64,000 nucleotides of DNA from a virus. The notes beneath the pieces are model-generated. The model did no database searches. It was not told where the DNA came from and saw nothing but the letters and a program-made list of their open reading frames with translations. Shown piece after piece: positions 17,475-25,225 of the stretch (position 1 is the stretch's first letter; each line of letters starts with the position of its first letter). Both the position numbers and the translations under genes were made by a program. The stretch covers positions 1 through 64,000 of the IMG/VR virus record IMGVR_UViG_3300045107_000106. One strand, 5' to 3'.

Positions 17475-17581
17475 ACCGCATCTACCGTTTCCTGCACATG
17501 CTGACCCACTGGCACTGGCATCCGGTGAACGGGGACGAGTACCTGTGGTGCGGTTGGTGCGGAAAATGTTGGAAGAAGTAA
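17471..17581 (+). CDS. tiny cysteine-tryptophan protein
   Basis: 36 residues from GTG overlapping the exonuclease stop (GTGA). It ends 'LWCGWCGKCWKK', a CxxCxxC pattern able to bind a metal. So short that it may be spurious, but the overlap is typical of translational coupling in this genome. Confidence 0.35.
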   Translation: MNRIYRFLHMLTHWHWHPVNGDEYLWCGWCGKCWKK

Positions 17582-17598
17582 CGTAATACAACTAGATA
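17569..17598 (+). promoter_or_regulatory. candidate promoter of the 17.6 kb small RNA
   Basis: TTGGAA (17569-17574) and TAGATA (17593-17598) are 18 bases apart. Transcription would start near 17605, directly before the structured region. Confidence 0.35.
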
Positions 17599-17604
17599 TT
17601 TGCG

Positions 17605-17790
17605 TCCGTCTTCAGCCGCAGAGCAGAAGGTTACGACTGTCCGCACGGATGTCGTATCGTGAACTGCGGAGGACTCCTGTTAGTAGCGGGTTCCTGATGA
17701 TCTTCGGGTCAAGGAACAAACGGGACCAATAAGCGAAAGCTGCAAAAAGGTCTAGGTATTACTTTGTTGGTATACCTAGACCTTTTTTGT
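17605..17790 (+). ncRNA. candidate small RNA with terminal hairpin
   Basis: The 221-base gap 17582-17802 carries three ordered stems. CCGCAG/CTGCGG (17616-17621 with 17664-17669) encloses ACGAC/GTCGT (17633-17637 with 17651-17655). GTTCCT/AGGAAC (17690-17695 with 17712-17717) holds a GATC-UUCG-GGTC hairpin. The last is a perfect 16-base terminator stem ending in six T. No reading frame fits. The layout is that of an independent small RNA or a leader of the phosphatase gene. Confidence 0.5.
17744..17788. terminator. strong bidirectional terminator
   Basis: AAAAAGGTCTAGGTAT (17744-17759) pairs perfectly with its complement at 17772-17787, with A-run and T-run on the two sides, so it can stop transcription from either direction. 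Confidence 0.8.
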
Positions 17791-17802
17791 TTGGAGAACG
17801 TC

Positions 17803-18237
17803 ATGAAGGAAGTGTTCGTCCGGTCCAAAGGCCACGCCGCCATGTTCGAGAGCGACGTGCCGTTCGCTGCCATCAGCGTTTCGACCAACGCCGGTGAGTG
17901 GCCCGTCATCAGTGAAAACAACCGGGTCGCCCTGCTCCAACTGAGCTTCGCCGACCGGGATATGGTTCGGGAGGCCACGCCGGAAGTGATCGAGAAGTAC
18001 GACCTGTTCCGCCCGGAGCAGGCCAAGCAGATTCTCGACTTCATCGGCGAGAATTGGGACAAGGTGGAAGCCTTCCTGGTTCACTGCGAGGCGGGGATCA
18101 GCCGTAGCCCGGCCATCGCTGCGGCGATTACCAAGATCGCCGGGGGCGACGACGCCTACTACTTCCGGCACTACTCGCCGAACCGCTACGTCTACAAGAC
18201 GCTCCTTGAGGCCCACTTCGGCCCGATGGTTCAGTAA
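17803..18237 (+). CDS. dual-specificity / tyrosine phosphatase-like protein
   Basis: 144 residues from ATG at 17803 (GGAG upstream). 'FLVHCEAGISRSPAIAAA' is the cysteine-phosphatase P-loop, HCxxGxSRS, with the catalytic Cys and Arg in place; a general-acid aspartate is likely in 'LSFADRD'. Such enzymes dephosphorylate proteins or small molecules. It is separated from the upstream genes by a strong terminator, so it has its own control. Confidence 0.8.
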   Translation: MKEVFVRSKGHAAMFESDVPFAAISVSTNAGEWPVISENNRVALLQLSFADRDMVREATPEVIEKYDLFRPEQAKQILDFIGENWDKVEAFLVHCEAGISRSPAIAAAITKIAGGDDAYYFRHYSPNRYVYKTLLEAHFGPMVQ

Positions 18238-18278
18238 GAAAAATTCTGAAACAAAATCGCAGGGTCGTGCATCTAATA

Positions 18279-18313
18279 TATTAGCCGATGCGGCGTTGGC
18301 TGGTCGGCTAATA
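18279..18313 (+). promoter_or_regulatory. hairpin in the hsp20 leader
   Basis: TATTAGCCGA (18279-18288) and TCGGCTAATA (18304-18313) form a perfect ten-base stem, with a GC-rich 15-base loop, about 17 bases before the GGAGG of the Hsp20 gene. It may be a leader control element or a protein site. Confidence 0.4.
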
Positions 18314-18339
18314 CCATGTGCAAAAGCAATGGAGGTAAT

Positions 18340-18840
18340 ATGACTAAGAATGCACTTGCGCTCCGCAATGGAGATGTTTCACTACTTCCCTCTCGGGATC
18401 AATTCTTCCGTCCTTTCGAGGACACCTTCAATCGGTTCTTTGACGACTTCTTCGGCGACCGCCAGTTAGGCAGCATGGTCAAAGGCCAGGGGCGATACCC
18501 CAAACTCGACGTAATGTACAAAGACAACAAATGGCTGGTCGAGTTAGCCTGCCCCGGCGCAACCCCGGACGACGTGGAAGTCCGGGTCGTACCCGACAAG
18601 AGCGGGGCGAAGTACGTCAAGATCAGCGGCCGGATGTCCGACGAGTACGCCCACGAAGACGCCACCTATTACGTTAAGGAGTTGTCGAGATCGTCGTGGG
18701 AACGACTGGTCCGACTGCCGGAGAACGTGGTCCGGGACGAGCCGGACGCACTGCTGAAAGACGGCGTGCTGCGGCTGACATGGGAGACGACAGTTAAGAA
18801 AGACCCAGAGGCGAAGGTAGTCAAGATTCGCACTGAGTAA
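18340..18840 (+). CDS. Hsp20 / alpha-crystallin small heat-shock protein
   Basis: 166 residues. The alpha-crystallin domain spans about 50-165, starting 'YPKLDVMYKDNKWLVEL' and including 'PGATPDDVEVRV' and the late 'KDGVLRLTWE' strand (the family's G-x-L motif). The N-terminus 'FFRPFEDTFNRFFDDFFGD' matches the hydrophobic arm. GGAGGTAAT precedes ATG at 18340; an upstream in-frame ATG at 18316 lacks such a site. Small heat-shock proteins hold unfolded proteins and are common in T4-type phages of cyanobacteria. Confidence 0.88.
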   Translation: MTKNALALRNGDVSLLPSRDQFFRPFEDTFNRFFDDFFGDRQLGSMVKGQGRYPKLDVMYKDNKWLVELACPGATPDDVEVRVVPDKSGAKYVKISGRMSDEYAHEDATYYVKELSRSSWERLVRLPENVVRDEPDALLKDGVLRLTWETTVKKDPEAKVVKIRTE

Positions 18841-18846
18841 ACAAAG

Positions 18847-18873
18847 ACGCCCCGGAACTCCGGGGCGTTTCTT
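18847..18873 (+). terminator. terminator after hsp20
   Basis: A perfect nine-base stem ACGCCCCGG / CCGGGGCGT with loop AACT is followed by TTCTTAT. Confidence 0.8.
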
Positions 18874-18882
18874 ATATACCTC

Positions 18883-19590
18883 ATGCCCATTTGCCGACAG
18901 CGAAAACTCGCCTTCGTCCACATCCCGAAGACCGGCGGAATCACTATCGAGTCCGTGTTCGGTTTCGGGAGGACGGAGGCGGACTTGTTCGGCGAGATGG
19001 ACGGGCTGGAACTCGCCCACCTGACCGCCCAACAGATGATGAAATACGTCCCGGACTTCCGGGACTACTTCTCGTTCGCCATCGTTCGCAACCCGTGGGA
19101 GCGGCTGGTTTCGGAATACGCTTGGCGGGCCGGGAATACGTCGGACACTCGGGCGTTCGACGTGCTGGGATTGAAAAAGCCCACTTTCGAGAAGTTCGTC
19201 CGCTGCCTCGGCGACATCGACTTCGGCAACTACTCCCAGCCGCAGGTCAACCACCTGTACCCTCAGTCCTGTTTCACGCACGTCGGCGGCGAGCAGGTCG
19301 TCACGCACATCGGACGGTTCGAGCAGTTCGAGGCGTCCATCAACGAGATCAGGCAGAAGTTGGGAATGGACTTGGTGACGATCCCCAAGTTAAACAAATC
19401 CAGCCACCGACACTACAGTTACTACTACACGCACAAGACAAAAGAGATCGTAGAAAGTGTTTACCGGGATGACATCAAGCTCTATGGATACACTTACGAA
19501 AGAGATTCATCGCCGTTTCAGCAGTCACCACCTGACGAGCCGAGTCGTCCTGCCCAACGCACGGCTTCCCGGTCCCGAGTATTTGGCTAG
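18883..19590 (+). CDS. sulfotransferase family protein
   Basis: 235 residues. 'LAFVHIPKTGGITIESVF' is the 5'-phosphosulfate loop of the PAPS-binding fold and 'FAIVRNPWERLVSEYAW' the 3'-phosphate-binding block, both in the places expected for Sulfotransfer_2 enzymes. These move sulfate from PAPS to sugars, proteins or small molecules. The enzyme-like part ends near residue 205 ('YGYTYE'); the last 30 residues are low-complexity and overlap the next gene by over 100 bases in another frame. A target such as a phage or host glycan is inference. Confidence 0.8.
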   Translation: MPICRQRKLAFVHIPKTGGITIESVFGFGRTEADLFGEMDGLELAHLTAQQMMKYVPDFRDYFSFAIVRNPWERLVSEYAWRAGNTSDTRAFDVLGLKKPTFEKFVRCLGDIDFGNYSQPQVNHLYPQSCFTHVGGEQVVTHIGRFEQFEASINEIRQKLGMDLVTIPKLNKSSHRHYSYYYTHKTKEIVESVYRDDIKLYGYTYERDSSPFQQSPPDEPSRPAQRTASRSRVFG

Positions 19591-20047
19591 TCCGCACTTC
19601 GCCTCGACCAACCACCTGCCATTCTTCTACATCGCCGGGGCTGTACTTAGTAAAGCCCGGACGGTGTTCTGTCTCGACCCGGACTACGGCCTGGAGTTGG
19701 CGGCGTTTCTGCGGGGGTGCAGTGCCGACCGGGTGTTGGCCTCGGGTAAAACACAGTTCTCCTACCCGGAGAAGAACGTGCGGCAGGTGGGTCGTTCCCT
19801 GGAAATGAGCGAGACGCTTCCCGAAGGTCCGTTCGATGTCGCTCTTATACTAGGACAGCGAGACTGGCCGGAGTCCAGGGACTTGTTATTAAACATCTGG
19901 GACAGGATGTCTGACAAATCCCTAATAATCGTTGACTATATACAAGCCGAACCAGTCGGTCGTGGCTGGGCGGACTTGGAGGCGGTCACGAACCGCCCCG
20001 GCGTCGTCTTCCCTACACGCTACGGAACCGGCGTAATGATGAGGTAA
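19484..20047 (+). CDS. hypothetical protein, Rossmann-like
   Basis: About 187 residues if it starts at ATG 19484; the true start could be later, since this one lies 107 bases inside the sulfotransferase gene. 'KARTVFCLDPDYGLELAAFL' and the later 'FDVALILGQRDWPESRD' and 'KSLIIVDYI' have the strand-helix rhythm of a class I methyltransferase, but no SAM motif is clear. It may act with the sulfotransferase as a coupled pair. Confidence 0.5.
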   Translation: MDTLTKEIHRRFSSHHLTSRVVLPNARLPGPEYLASPHFASTNHLPFFYIAGAVLSKARTVFCLDPDYGLELAAFLRGCSADRVLASGKTQFSYPEKNVRQVGRSLEMSETLPEGPFDVALILGQRDWPESRDLLLNIWDRMSDKSLIIVDYIQAEPVGRGWADLEAVTNRPGVVFPTRYGTGVMMR

Positions 20048-20054
20048 CAGTAAC

Positions 20055-20936
20055 ATGGCATACGAATTGACGTACTTCTACCACGAGAAGAAGCCGGAGG
20101 GCGGCTACAACACGGAGGAGAAGAAAGAACTCAAAAAGAAGATCGGCAACGGCTTCGAGGACGTTTCCCTGGAGTCGGTCGCCTCGGCGATCATCAAACA
20201 ACTGGCCCGCCGGGACATCTGGGTCGTGGACGTTGAAGTCAACGAGTACACGAAGAAGAAGGTGTCCTTCAAGGAGTCCAACGACGGCAGCGGGATCGTG
20301 TTGAAGAATAAGAAGTTCTCGCTCGACCACTCGTCCGCCCTGGTCGCTACCGACCTGAGCGTTGACGTGGTTGACGAAGTACCGGCCGCACCAGCCCCGG
20401 CCACGAACGGCGTGAACCTCGTGCATGCGTTGCAGAAGAAGACGGCCGGTAAGCCGGGCGGGGTGAACCTCGTCGAGCCGCCGGTGAACCCGAATAGAGT
20501 AATCTTCTGGGCCACCTTCGAGCCGCACCCGTTCACCCAGGAGGCCCGGAGCAAGGGCTTGAAATTCACCGTAGGAAAACGTTATCCTGTACACCGCCAA
20601 ACCGAAGGGGAACTCGGCAACACCTTCCACATGACCGACGACACGAAGAAGATCGTTAAGGTCGATGAGAAATACTTCTCCGTGGCGGGTGCCGGGTTGG
20701 TCGGGGACGACGAGGTTGAGGGCGGCTTCAGCCAGCAGACCAGCGGCGAACCCGAGCCGAAGCTGGCCTACTGGAGCCACATGAAGGGCGGCGATGCGGG
20801 CGGCGGCGTGCCGCAGCTTCGTGGCAACGGCAAGTCCCTCAAGAACATCCCCGAAGAGTACAAGAACATTCCGCTGGACGACGGGTCGATCCCCGACTCG
20901 TACTTCAACGTCCCGGACATCCGAAAGAAGAAGTAA
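20055..20936 (+). CDS. hypothetical protein
   Basis: 293 residues in two parts: a basic N-terminal domain (1-95) with 'MAYELTYFYHEKKPEGGY', a Pro/Ala linker (about 110-120) and a C-terminal domain (150-293) with 'VIFWATFEPHPFTQEARS'. No family recognised. It is followed at once by the HAD-like gene, sharing one base of stop and start. Confidence 0.6.
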   Translation: MAYELTYFYHEKKPEGGYNTEEKKELKKKIGNGFEDVSLESVASAIIKQLARRDIWVVDVEVNEYTKKKVSFKESNDGSGIVLKNKKFSLDHSSALVATDLSVDVVDEVPAAPAPATNGVNLVHALQKKTAGKPGGVNLVEPPVNPNRVIFWATFEPHPFTQEARSKGLKFTVGKRYPVHRQTEGELGNTFHMTDDTKKIVKVDEKYFSVAGAGLVGDDEVEGGFSQQTSGEPEPKLAYWSHMKGGDAGGGVPQLRGNGKSLKNIPEEYKNIPLDDGSIPDSYFNVPDIRKKK

Positions 20937-21370
20937 TGAAAGTTGCTTTTGACATTGGCGGGGTACTTTCTAAGTACCCCGTTTTGTTTAGAAAGTTCTG
21001 CAAGACCCTTCAGAGCGGCAGCATCGAAGTGTATGTCATCACCGACATGCACGACCGGGAGAAGACCCTGGCGATGCTGAAGGACAACGGCTTCGGGTTC
21101 ATCCCCGAGGAACGAGTCCTCAACAGCGACTACGCCAAGTACGGCGACATGTGTAAAGCGGTGCTGCTCAAGGAACACGCCATCGACATGTTGATCGACG
21201 ACTTCCCCGGCTACGTCCAGTGGGACTCGTCGTTCGGCCCGGCACCCGTCCGGCTCTTATCACAACCCGACCCATTCAAACCCTACTGGTCCGAAGATTG
21301 GAAAACCGATCCGAAGGATGGCGACTTCGGCCGTCGGGTTTTCACTAAGGACACAGCATGCAGCGACTAG
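20936..21370 (+). CDS. HAD-like phosphatase-related protein
   Basis: 144 residues. The start 'MKVAFDIGGVLSKYP' carries a DxGGVL first motif as in HAD hydrolases, but the second aspartate is replaced by glycine, while 'VYVITDMHD' and 'HAIDMLIDDFPGYVQWD' fit motifs II and IV. It may be a small nucleotidase-like or non-catalytic HAD protein. A terminator-like hairpin is embedded in its first 15 codons. Confidence 0.6.
   Translation: MKVAFDIGGVLSKYPVLFRKFCKTLQSGSIEVYVITDMHDREKTLAMLKDNGFGFIPEERVLNSDYAKYGDMCKAVLLKEHAIDMLIDDFPGYVQWDSSFGPAPVRLLSQPDPFKPYWSEDWKTDPKDGDFGRRVFTKDTACSD
20960..20989 (+). terminator. terminator-like hairpin inside a gene start
   Basis: GGGGTACTT (20960-20968) and AAGTACCCC (20972-20980) with loop TCT are followed by GTTTTGTTT. 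It lies within codons 9-15 of the HAD-like gene, so it could cut short read-through or attenuate the gene. Confidence 0.5.
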
Positions 21371-21951
21371 AAGAAGAAACCGCCATCGCCATGATGGGCA
21401 TCCTCTCCACGTCCAAAGACGAAGAGTTCAAGAACAGACTCAACCAATCACTGAAGACGGCGGCTGGTGCCCGGAAGGGCTTGTACGCCATGTCGGCGGC
21501 GTGGTACGGCACCGAACTCCCGGCCGAGATGCGGGAGGCGTTGCATGAGACGTTCGGGACGGAGTTCCTTTACCAGCGGAACGTCCTATCGACCTGCGGG
21601 ACGTGGATCGAGTTGAACGTCCTGTGCGGGGCGATGCCGGATGAATTCTTGAACAACTTCTTCCATTTTGATATTAAGGAACGTGCGGAGGAAGTCGGGG
21701 TGACGGTTGCCGAAGTCGAGGACTTCATCCGGGATAGCTACCGGGGCGTCACCGAGGACGGCGACTACCTGTTCGAGTTTAGCGACGAGGAGAACGGGTT
21801 CCGGTATCTGACGGTCCTCGGCGTCGGCGGGTTCGGCGGCGACGGGAAGTACAAGAAGGTCTACGCCGACATGAGTACGTTCGGCGTCGAGAACATCAGG
21901 AACATTTTGTTCCGAAACACACAAGGAGAAAGCAATGGCTCAGGAACGTAG
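21358..21951 (+). CDS. hypothetical protein
   Basis: 197 residues, mixed alpha/beta and acidic. It overlaps the HAD-like gene by 13 bases and the next gene by 17. Contains 'FFHFDIKERAEEVGVTVAEV', a helix-turn-helix-like segment, and a glycine-rich strand 'VLGVGGFGGDGKYKKVY'. No family recognised. Confidence 0.55.
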   Translation: MQRLEEETAIAMMGILSTSKDEEFKNRLNQSLKTAAGARKGLYAMSAAWYGTELPAEMREALHETFGTEFLYQRNVLSTCGTWIELNVLCGAMPDEFLNNFFHFDIKERAEEVGVTVAEVEDFIRDSYRGVTEDGDYLFEFSDEENGFRYLTVLGVGGFGGDGKYKKVYADMSTFGVENIRNILFRNTQGESNGSGT

Positions 21952-22387
21952 AAAACTCCAGAAGCGTAAGGAGCGGGAAGACAAGGCAAAGAAGGCCAAG
22001 CTCTACCGGGCGAAGGAAGCCGCAGCCAAGCGTCAGGAGGAGAAGGCCAAGCTGCAAACGCTAGAGGCCAAGAAGAAGATCATGAAGGAAGAGGCCCGGC
22101 TGCGGGCGATGGCCGAGGCGATCTACGACAAGCTGCCGGAGGAAACCCGCAAGAAGTTGGAACACAACATCCAGATTCTCCGGGCACTCGAAGAGGAGCA
22201 TGCGAAGGAGCAGGCCGAGAAGGCGAAGCTGAACTCGGAACTGGAGGGCCAGGGTGCCGAGGATTTGCAGTCGAAAATGAGTTTGCTAACAAAGGCGGCA
22301 AACGCCGTGGGGTCGGTCGGCGGCGAGGCGGAATACAGCTTCAAAGTTAATGAACCTGTTGTGGAAGAAATTCCCGAGCAAGCCTAA
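21935..22387 (+). CDS. charged coiled-coil protein
   Basis: 150 residues. Residues 1-110 are almost entirely Lys, Arg, Glu and Ala and form a long coiled coil (start MAQERRKLQKRKERED). The C-terminal 40 residues are less charged. It lies just before the single-strand-binding-protein gene and could be a scaffold or nucleic-acid-associated helix. No enzyme motif. Confidence 0.6.
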   Translation: MAQERRKLQKRKEREDKAKKAKLYRAKEAAAKRQEEKAKLQTLEAKKKIMKEEARLRAMAEAIYDKLPEETRKKLEHNIQILRALEEEHAKEQAEKAKLNSELEGQGAEDLQSKMSLLTKAANAVGSVGGEAEYSFKVNEPVVEEIPEQA

Positions 22388-22393
22388 AGTTCC

Positions 22394-22422
22394 TTGACCC
22401 CGCCTCCGATAAGAGATATAAC
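22394..22422 (+). promoter_or_regulatory. sigma-70-type promoter before the SSB gene
   Basis: TTGACC (22394-22399), a 17-base spacer and TATAAC (22417-22422), with the gene starting 60 bases on. Confidence 0.6.
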
Positions 22423-22482
22423 ACTAAACGTTGTTAACCAACGAGTGACAACAGAGACAACTTTAACCAAACGGAGTTTACT

Positions 22483-23508
22483 ATGAGCGATTTCGGCGTA
22501 CTTGACCTGGAAGAGATGATGGGCGAAGGCACCCGGCTGGCAGGCAGCGAGGGTGGCGAGGGCGGCGGCGGCAACTGGCTCGACATGTTCGTGCCGATGC
22601 CGGAAGTCAAGCCGGGTTCGACCGGCAGCGTGACCCTGCGAATCCTTCCCCCGGTGAAGGGTGGCAAGCTGTTCCAGTTCACCCGCTTGCACTTGATTAA
22701 CGAGCGCAAGTACCACTGCCCGAAGCCGCTGGTCAACGGCAAGTGGGACAAGAACACCCCCTGCCCGATCTGCGACTACTACAACGCCCTCTGGCGTGAG
22801 ATCGACAAGCTGGAAGACAAGGGCGACAAGGAGCGGGCAGAGGAACTGAAGCGGGAAGCTCGGTCCATCAAGCCCATCGAGCGGTACTACTACAACGCCA
22901 TCGTTCGTGAACTCCGTTCCGAGAAGGGCGTCGAGAAGAACGTCGGACCCCGCATCCTCAGCGTCGGCAAGATTCTGCACAAGATGATTGTGCGGGCCAT
23001 CGTCGGCGACGAGAACGAGAAGGCTCTGGGTGACGTGACTCACCCGAAGACCGGGTACGACTTCGTGATTCGCAAGGAGTTGCGAGGTACGGGCAAGGAT
23101 GCCTTCCCGAACTACGACCGTTCGAGCTTCGCTCGTGAAACCTCCCCGCTGGGGACGGCTGACGAGATCGCCAAGTGGCAAGCCAACCTGCACGACCTGA
23201 CCAAGCTGCGGACCCTGAAGGGCGTCGATGAACTCGAAACCCAACTGGCGATCCACCGTGGCCTGATCCCGGACACGGCAGAGCAGGGCTGGAGCATCGA
23301 CCAGTTCGATGCGAAGTACAAGGGCGGCAACAAGACGACTGTCGCCACCGGCGGGAGCGTCGGTAAGCCGAGCGGTGGCAGCACCCCGGCAGTGAACGTG
23401 GAGGATGTGGTCGGCAACTTCGAGGCACCCGCTGCCCCGACCCCGACCGACGTGCCTCTGGACATGGACGAGTTCACGAAGGAACTTCAGGAGATGGAAG
23501 GCAAGTAA
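22483..23508 (+). CDS. gp32-like single-stranded DNA-binding protein
   Basis: 341 residues. Residues about 45-250 form the core, beginning 'LRILPPVKGGKLFQFTRLHL', then a zinc knuckle made of H70 (or H78), C79, C94 and C97 in 'YHCPKPLV' and 'TPCPICDYYNALW', as in T4 gp32. After about residue 285 comes a Gly/Ser/Pro linker and an acidic tail 'LDMDEFTKELQEMEGK', the part that recruits helicase, polymerase and UvsY partners. It coats single-stranded DNA. It lies between its own promoter and a strong terminator, and the UvsX gene follows. Confidence 0.87.
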   Translation: MSDFGVLDLEEMMGEGTRLAGSEGGEGGGGNWLDMFVPMPEVKPGSTGSVTLRILPPVKGGKLFQFTRLHLINERKYHCPKPLVNGKWDKNTPCPICDYYNALWREIDKLEDKGDKERAEELKREARSIKPIERYYYNAIVRELRSEKGVEKNVGPRILSVGKILHKMIVRAIVGDENEKALGDVTHPKTGYDFVIRKELRGTGKDAFPNYDRSSFARETSPLGTADEIAKWQANLHDLTKLRTLKGVDELETQLAIHRGLIPDTAEQGWSIDQFDAKYKGGNKTTVATGGSVGKPSGGSTPAVNVEDVVGNFEAPAAPTPTDVPLDMDEFTKELQEMEGK

Positions 23509-23530
23509 GCCTCCACTCCAACAGCAACAC

Positions 23531-23580
23531 ACGGGGGCCAGGAACAAGCTACTGGCTATGTTCCTGGCCCCCGTTGTCTA
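23531..23580 (+). terminator. terminator after the SSB gene
   Basis: A perfect 16-base stem (ACGGGGGCCAGGAACA at 23531-23546 with its complement at 23559-23574). The T-run is short (TTGTCTAT), so read-through is possible. Confidence 0.65.
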
Positions 23581-23618
23581 TATGCGTCACTAACCACTTT
23601 ACCAACTAGAGGGAACTT

Positions 23619-24839
23619 ATGGCTAAGAAGAAGAAAGACGAATTGAACGCAGACGACGCTCTGTTTGAGGCACTTGCCGAAGCTACGGACGGCGACATTC
23701 TCGGCAAGATGGACTCAGTGAAGTATTTCGTGGACACCGGCTCGCTCGCAGTGAACTTCATCTGCTCGGGCAAGTTCATTTCCGGTGGCGTCCCCGGTGG
23801 CAAGATCACCGAAATCTACGGGGCGTCCTCCTCCGGTAAGTCGCTCCTCGCAGCGAACATCCTCCACGGCTGCCAGAAGCTCAGCGGCTTCCCGATCATC
23901 CTCGACTGTGAAAACGCCACCAACGGTGAGTTCATGGCGAAGACATCGCACCTGAACCTGAACCGGGTCATCCGCTACACGCCGATGACACTGGAGCAGG
24001 CGTTCTTGAAGATGCTCAACGCCGCCAGGAAGATTCGGGAGAAGGTGAGTGTCGAAGTCCCCATCGTCTTCATCTACGACTCGATCTCGGTATCCCCGTG
24101 CGAGCGTGAACTGAAGGAAACCGAACTGCCGGAGAACTACAAGCCTTCCGACTGGAAGAAACTGGTGGGTCGCCAGGAGCAGCCGGGCGAGCGGGCGAAG
24201 GTGTGCAGCAAGGAGTTGCGTAAGCTCCAGGCCGTGATGGAAGAGATGAACATCACGCTGGTCGTGCTGAACCAGACCCGTGAGAAGATCGGCGTCATGT
24301 ACGGCAACCCGGAGACGACGGCCGGTGGCGGTAACGCCCTCCCGTTCTACGCTTCGTGCCGCCTGCGGACCGCAACCCGGAAGAAGATCGAGAACAAGCG
24401 TCTCGAAACGTTCGCCGGTGTGAACATGCACGTCAAGAACGTGAAGAACCGCAGCTTCCGCCCGTTCGTCGAGAGCGAGGGGATCAAGCTGTACTTCGAC
24501 ACGGGCGTGAACCCGATCTCGGGCCTGTTGTCCTGCTTCATCAACGGCGACCGTGTGAAGCCTGGGAGCGGCGGCAACTACGAAGTGGCCGAGGCGTACC
24601 TGCCGGAGAACACGCCGAGCTACAAGTTCAAGGCGGCTCGGGCCAACAACGACGTACCGCTTCAGGTTCTCTACGACTGCCCGAAGCTGATCGACGCACG
24701 CTCGACCGAGGAAGTGAAGGAATACCTAGCCCCCTTCATGGACTCGATCACCAACTCCGAGAGCGACGACTTCGAAGAGAAGGCAGTGTCGTTCGACGTG
24801 GACGGCAACCCCATCGAGAGTGGCGGCGAAGAAGAGTAA
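23619..24839 (+). CDS. RecA/UvsX-type recombinase
   Basis: 406 residues. 'IYGASSSGKSLLAANI' (Walker A, 68-75) follows 'GGVPGGKITE', and 'VPIVFIYDSISVS' is Walker B, with 'ITLVVLNQTREKIG' as the loop-L1/L2 side of the RecA fold. The order and length match UvsX-family strand-exchange proteins. It forms a filament on gp32-cleared DNA for recombination-dependent replication. GAGGG precedes the start. A bidirectional terminator follows. Confidence 0.87.
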   Translation: MAKKKKDELNADDALFEALAEATDGDILGKMDSVKYFVDTGSLAVNFICSGKFISGGVPGGKITEIYGASSSGKSLLAANILHGCQKLSGFPIILDCENATNGEFMAKTSHLNLNRVIRYTPMTLEQAFLKMLNAARKIREKVSVEVPIVFIYDSISVSPCERELKETELPENYKPSDWKKLVGRQEQPGERAKVCSKELRKLQAVMEEMNITLVVLNQTREKIGVMYGNPETTAGGGNALPFYASCRLRTATRKKIENKRLETFAGVNMHVKNVKNRSFRPFVESEGIKLYFDTGVNPISGLLSCFINGDRVKPGSGGNYEVAEAYLPENTPSYKFKAARANNDVPLQVLYDCPKLIDARSTEEVKEYLAPFMDSITNSESDDFEEKAVSFDVDGNPIESGGEEE

Positions 24840-24846
24840 AACGAAA

Positions 24847-24877
24847 CGAGGGGCGGTTTCCCGCCCCTCGTCTTTTA
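24847..24877. terminator. bidirectional terminator between converging genes
   Basis: A perfect ten-base stem CGAGGGGCGG/CCGCCCCTCG with a TTTC loop, followed by TCTTTT to the right and by A-rich sequence to the left. Confidence 0.85.
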
Positions 24878-25225
24878 GAACCCTTCTCGTGGGTCGTATT
24901 TGTACGGCACTTCTTCGACCGACTGTTTCACCATCCACTCCCCGACATGCCGGTCCAACAGCAGGTAGTTGTTGTTCTGGATCGTCGCCAAGTGAGCTTG
25001 GTTGCTCAAGTCCCTGATCGTCTCGTAGTCGATCTCGGCAATCATGTCCTGAATGATACGAACCGCCAGAGCATCCCGCTCGTAAGGGTCAGCCTCAGCA
25101 ATTCGTTGATTGATTAAGTCCTCGTACATCTCGATGTCGGCTGCCGCCTGCATTAAGTAACAATTCTTACGACAGGTCGGGCCGGATGTAGGATGACATG
25201 TCGGGCACGACACAGTATCCGCCAT
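24875..25225 (-). CDS. hypothetical protein with N-terminal cysteines
   Basis: 116 residues. The N-terminus has CPTC-x6-C-x3-C ('VSCPTCHPTSGPTCRKNC'), a likely metal site. The rest is helical ('YERDALAVRIIQDMIAEID'). It overlaps the next leftward gene by about 59 bases, so its start is uncertain (a later ATG is at 25152). Function unknown. Confidence 0.5.
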   Translation of the reverse strand: MADTVSCPTCHPTSGPTCRKNCYLMQAAADIEMYEDLINQRIAEADPYERDALAVRIIQDMIAEIDYETIRDLSNQAHLATIQNNNYLLLDRHVGEWMVKQSVEEVPYKYDPREGF

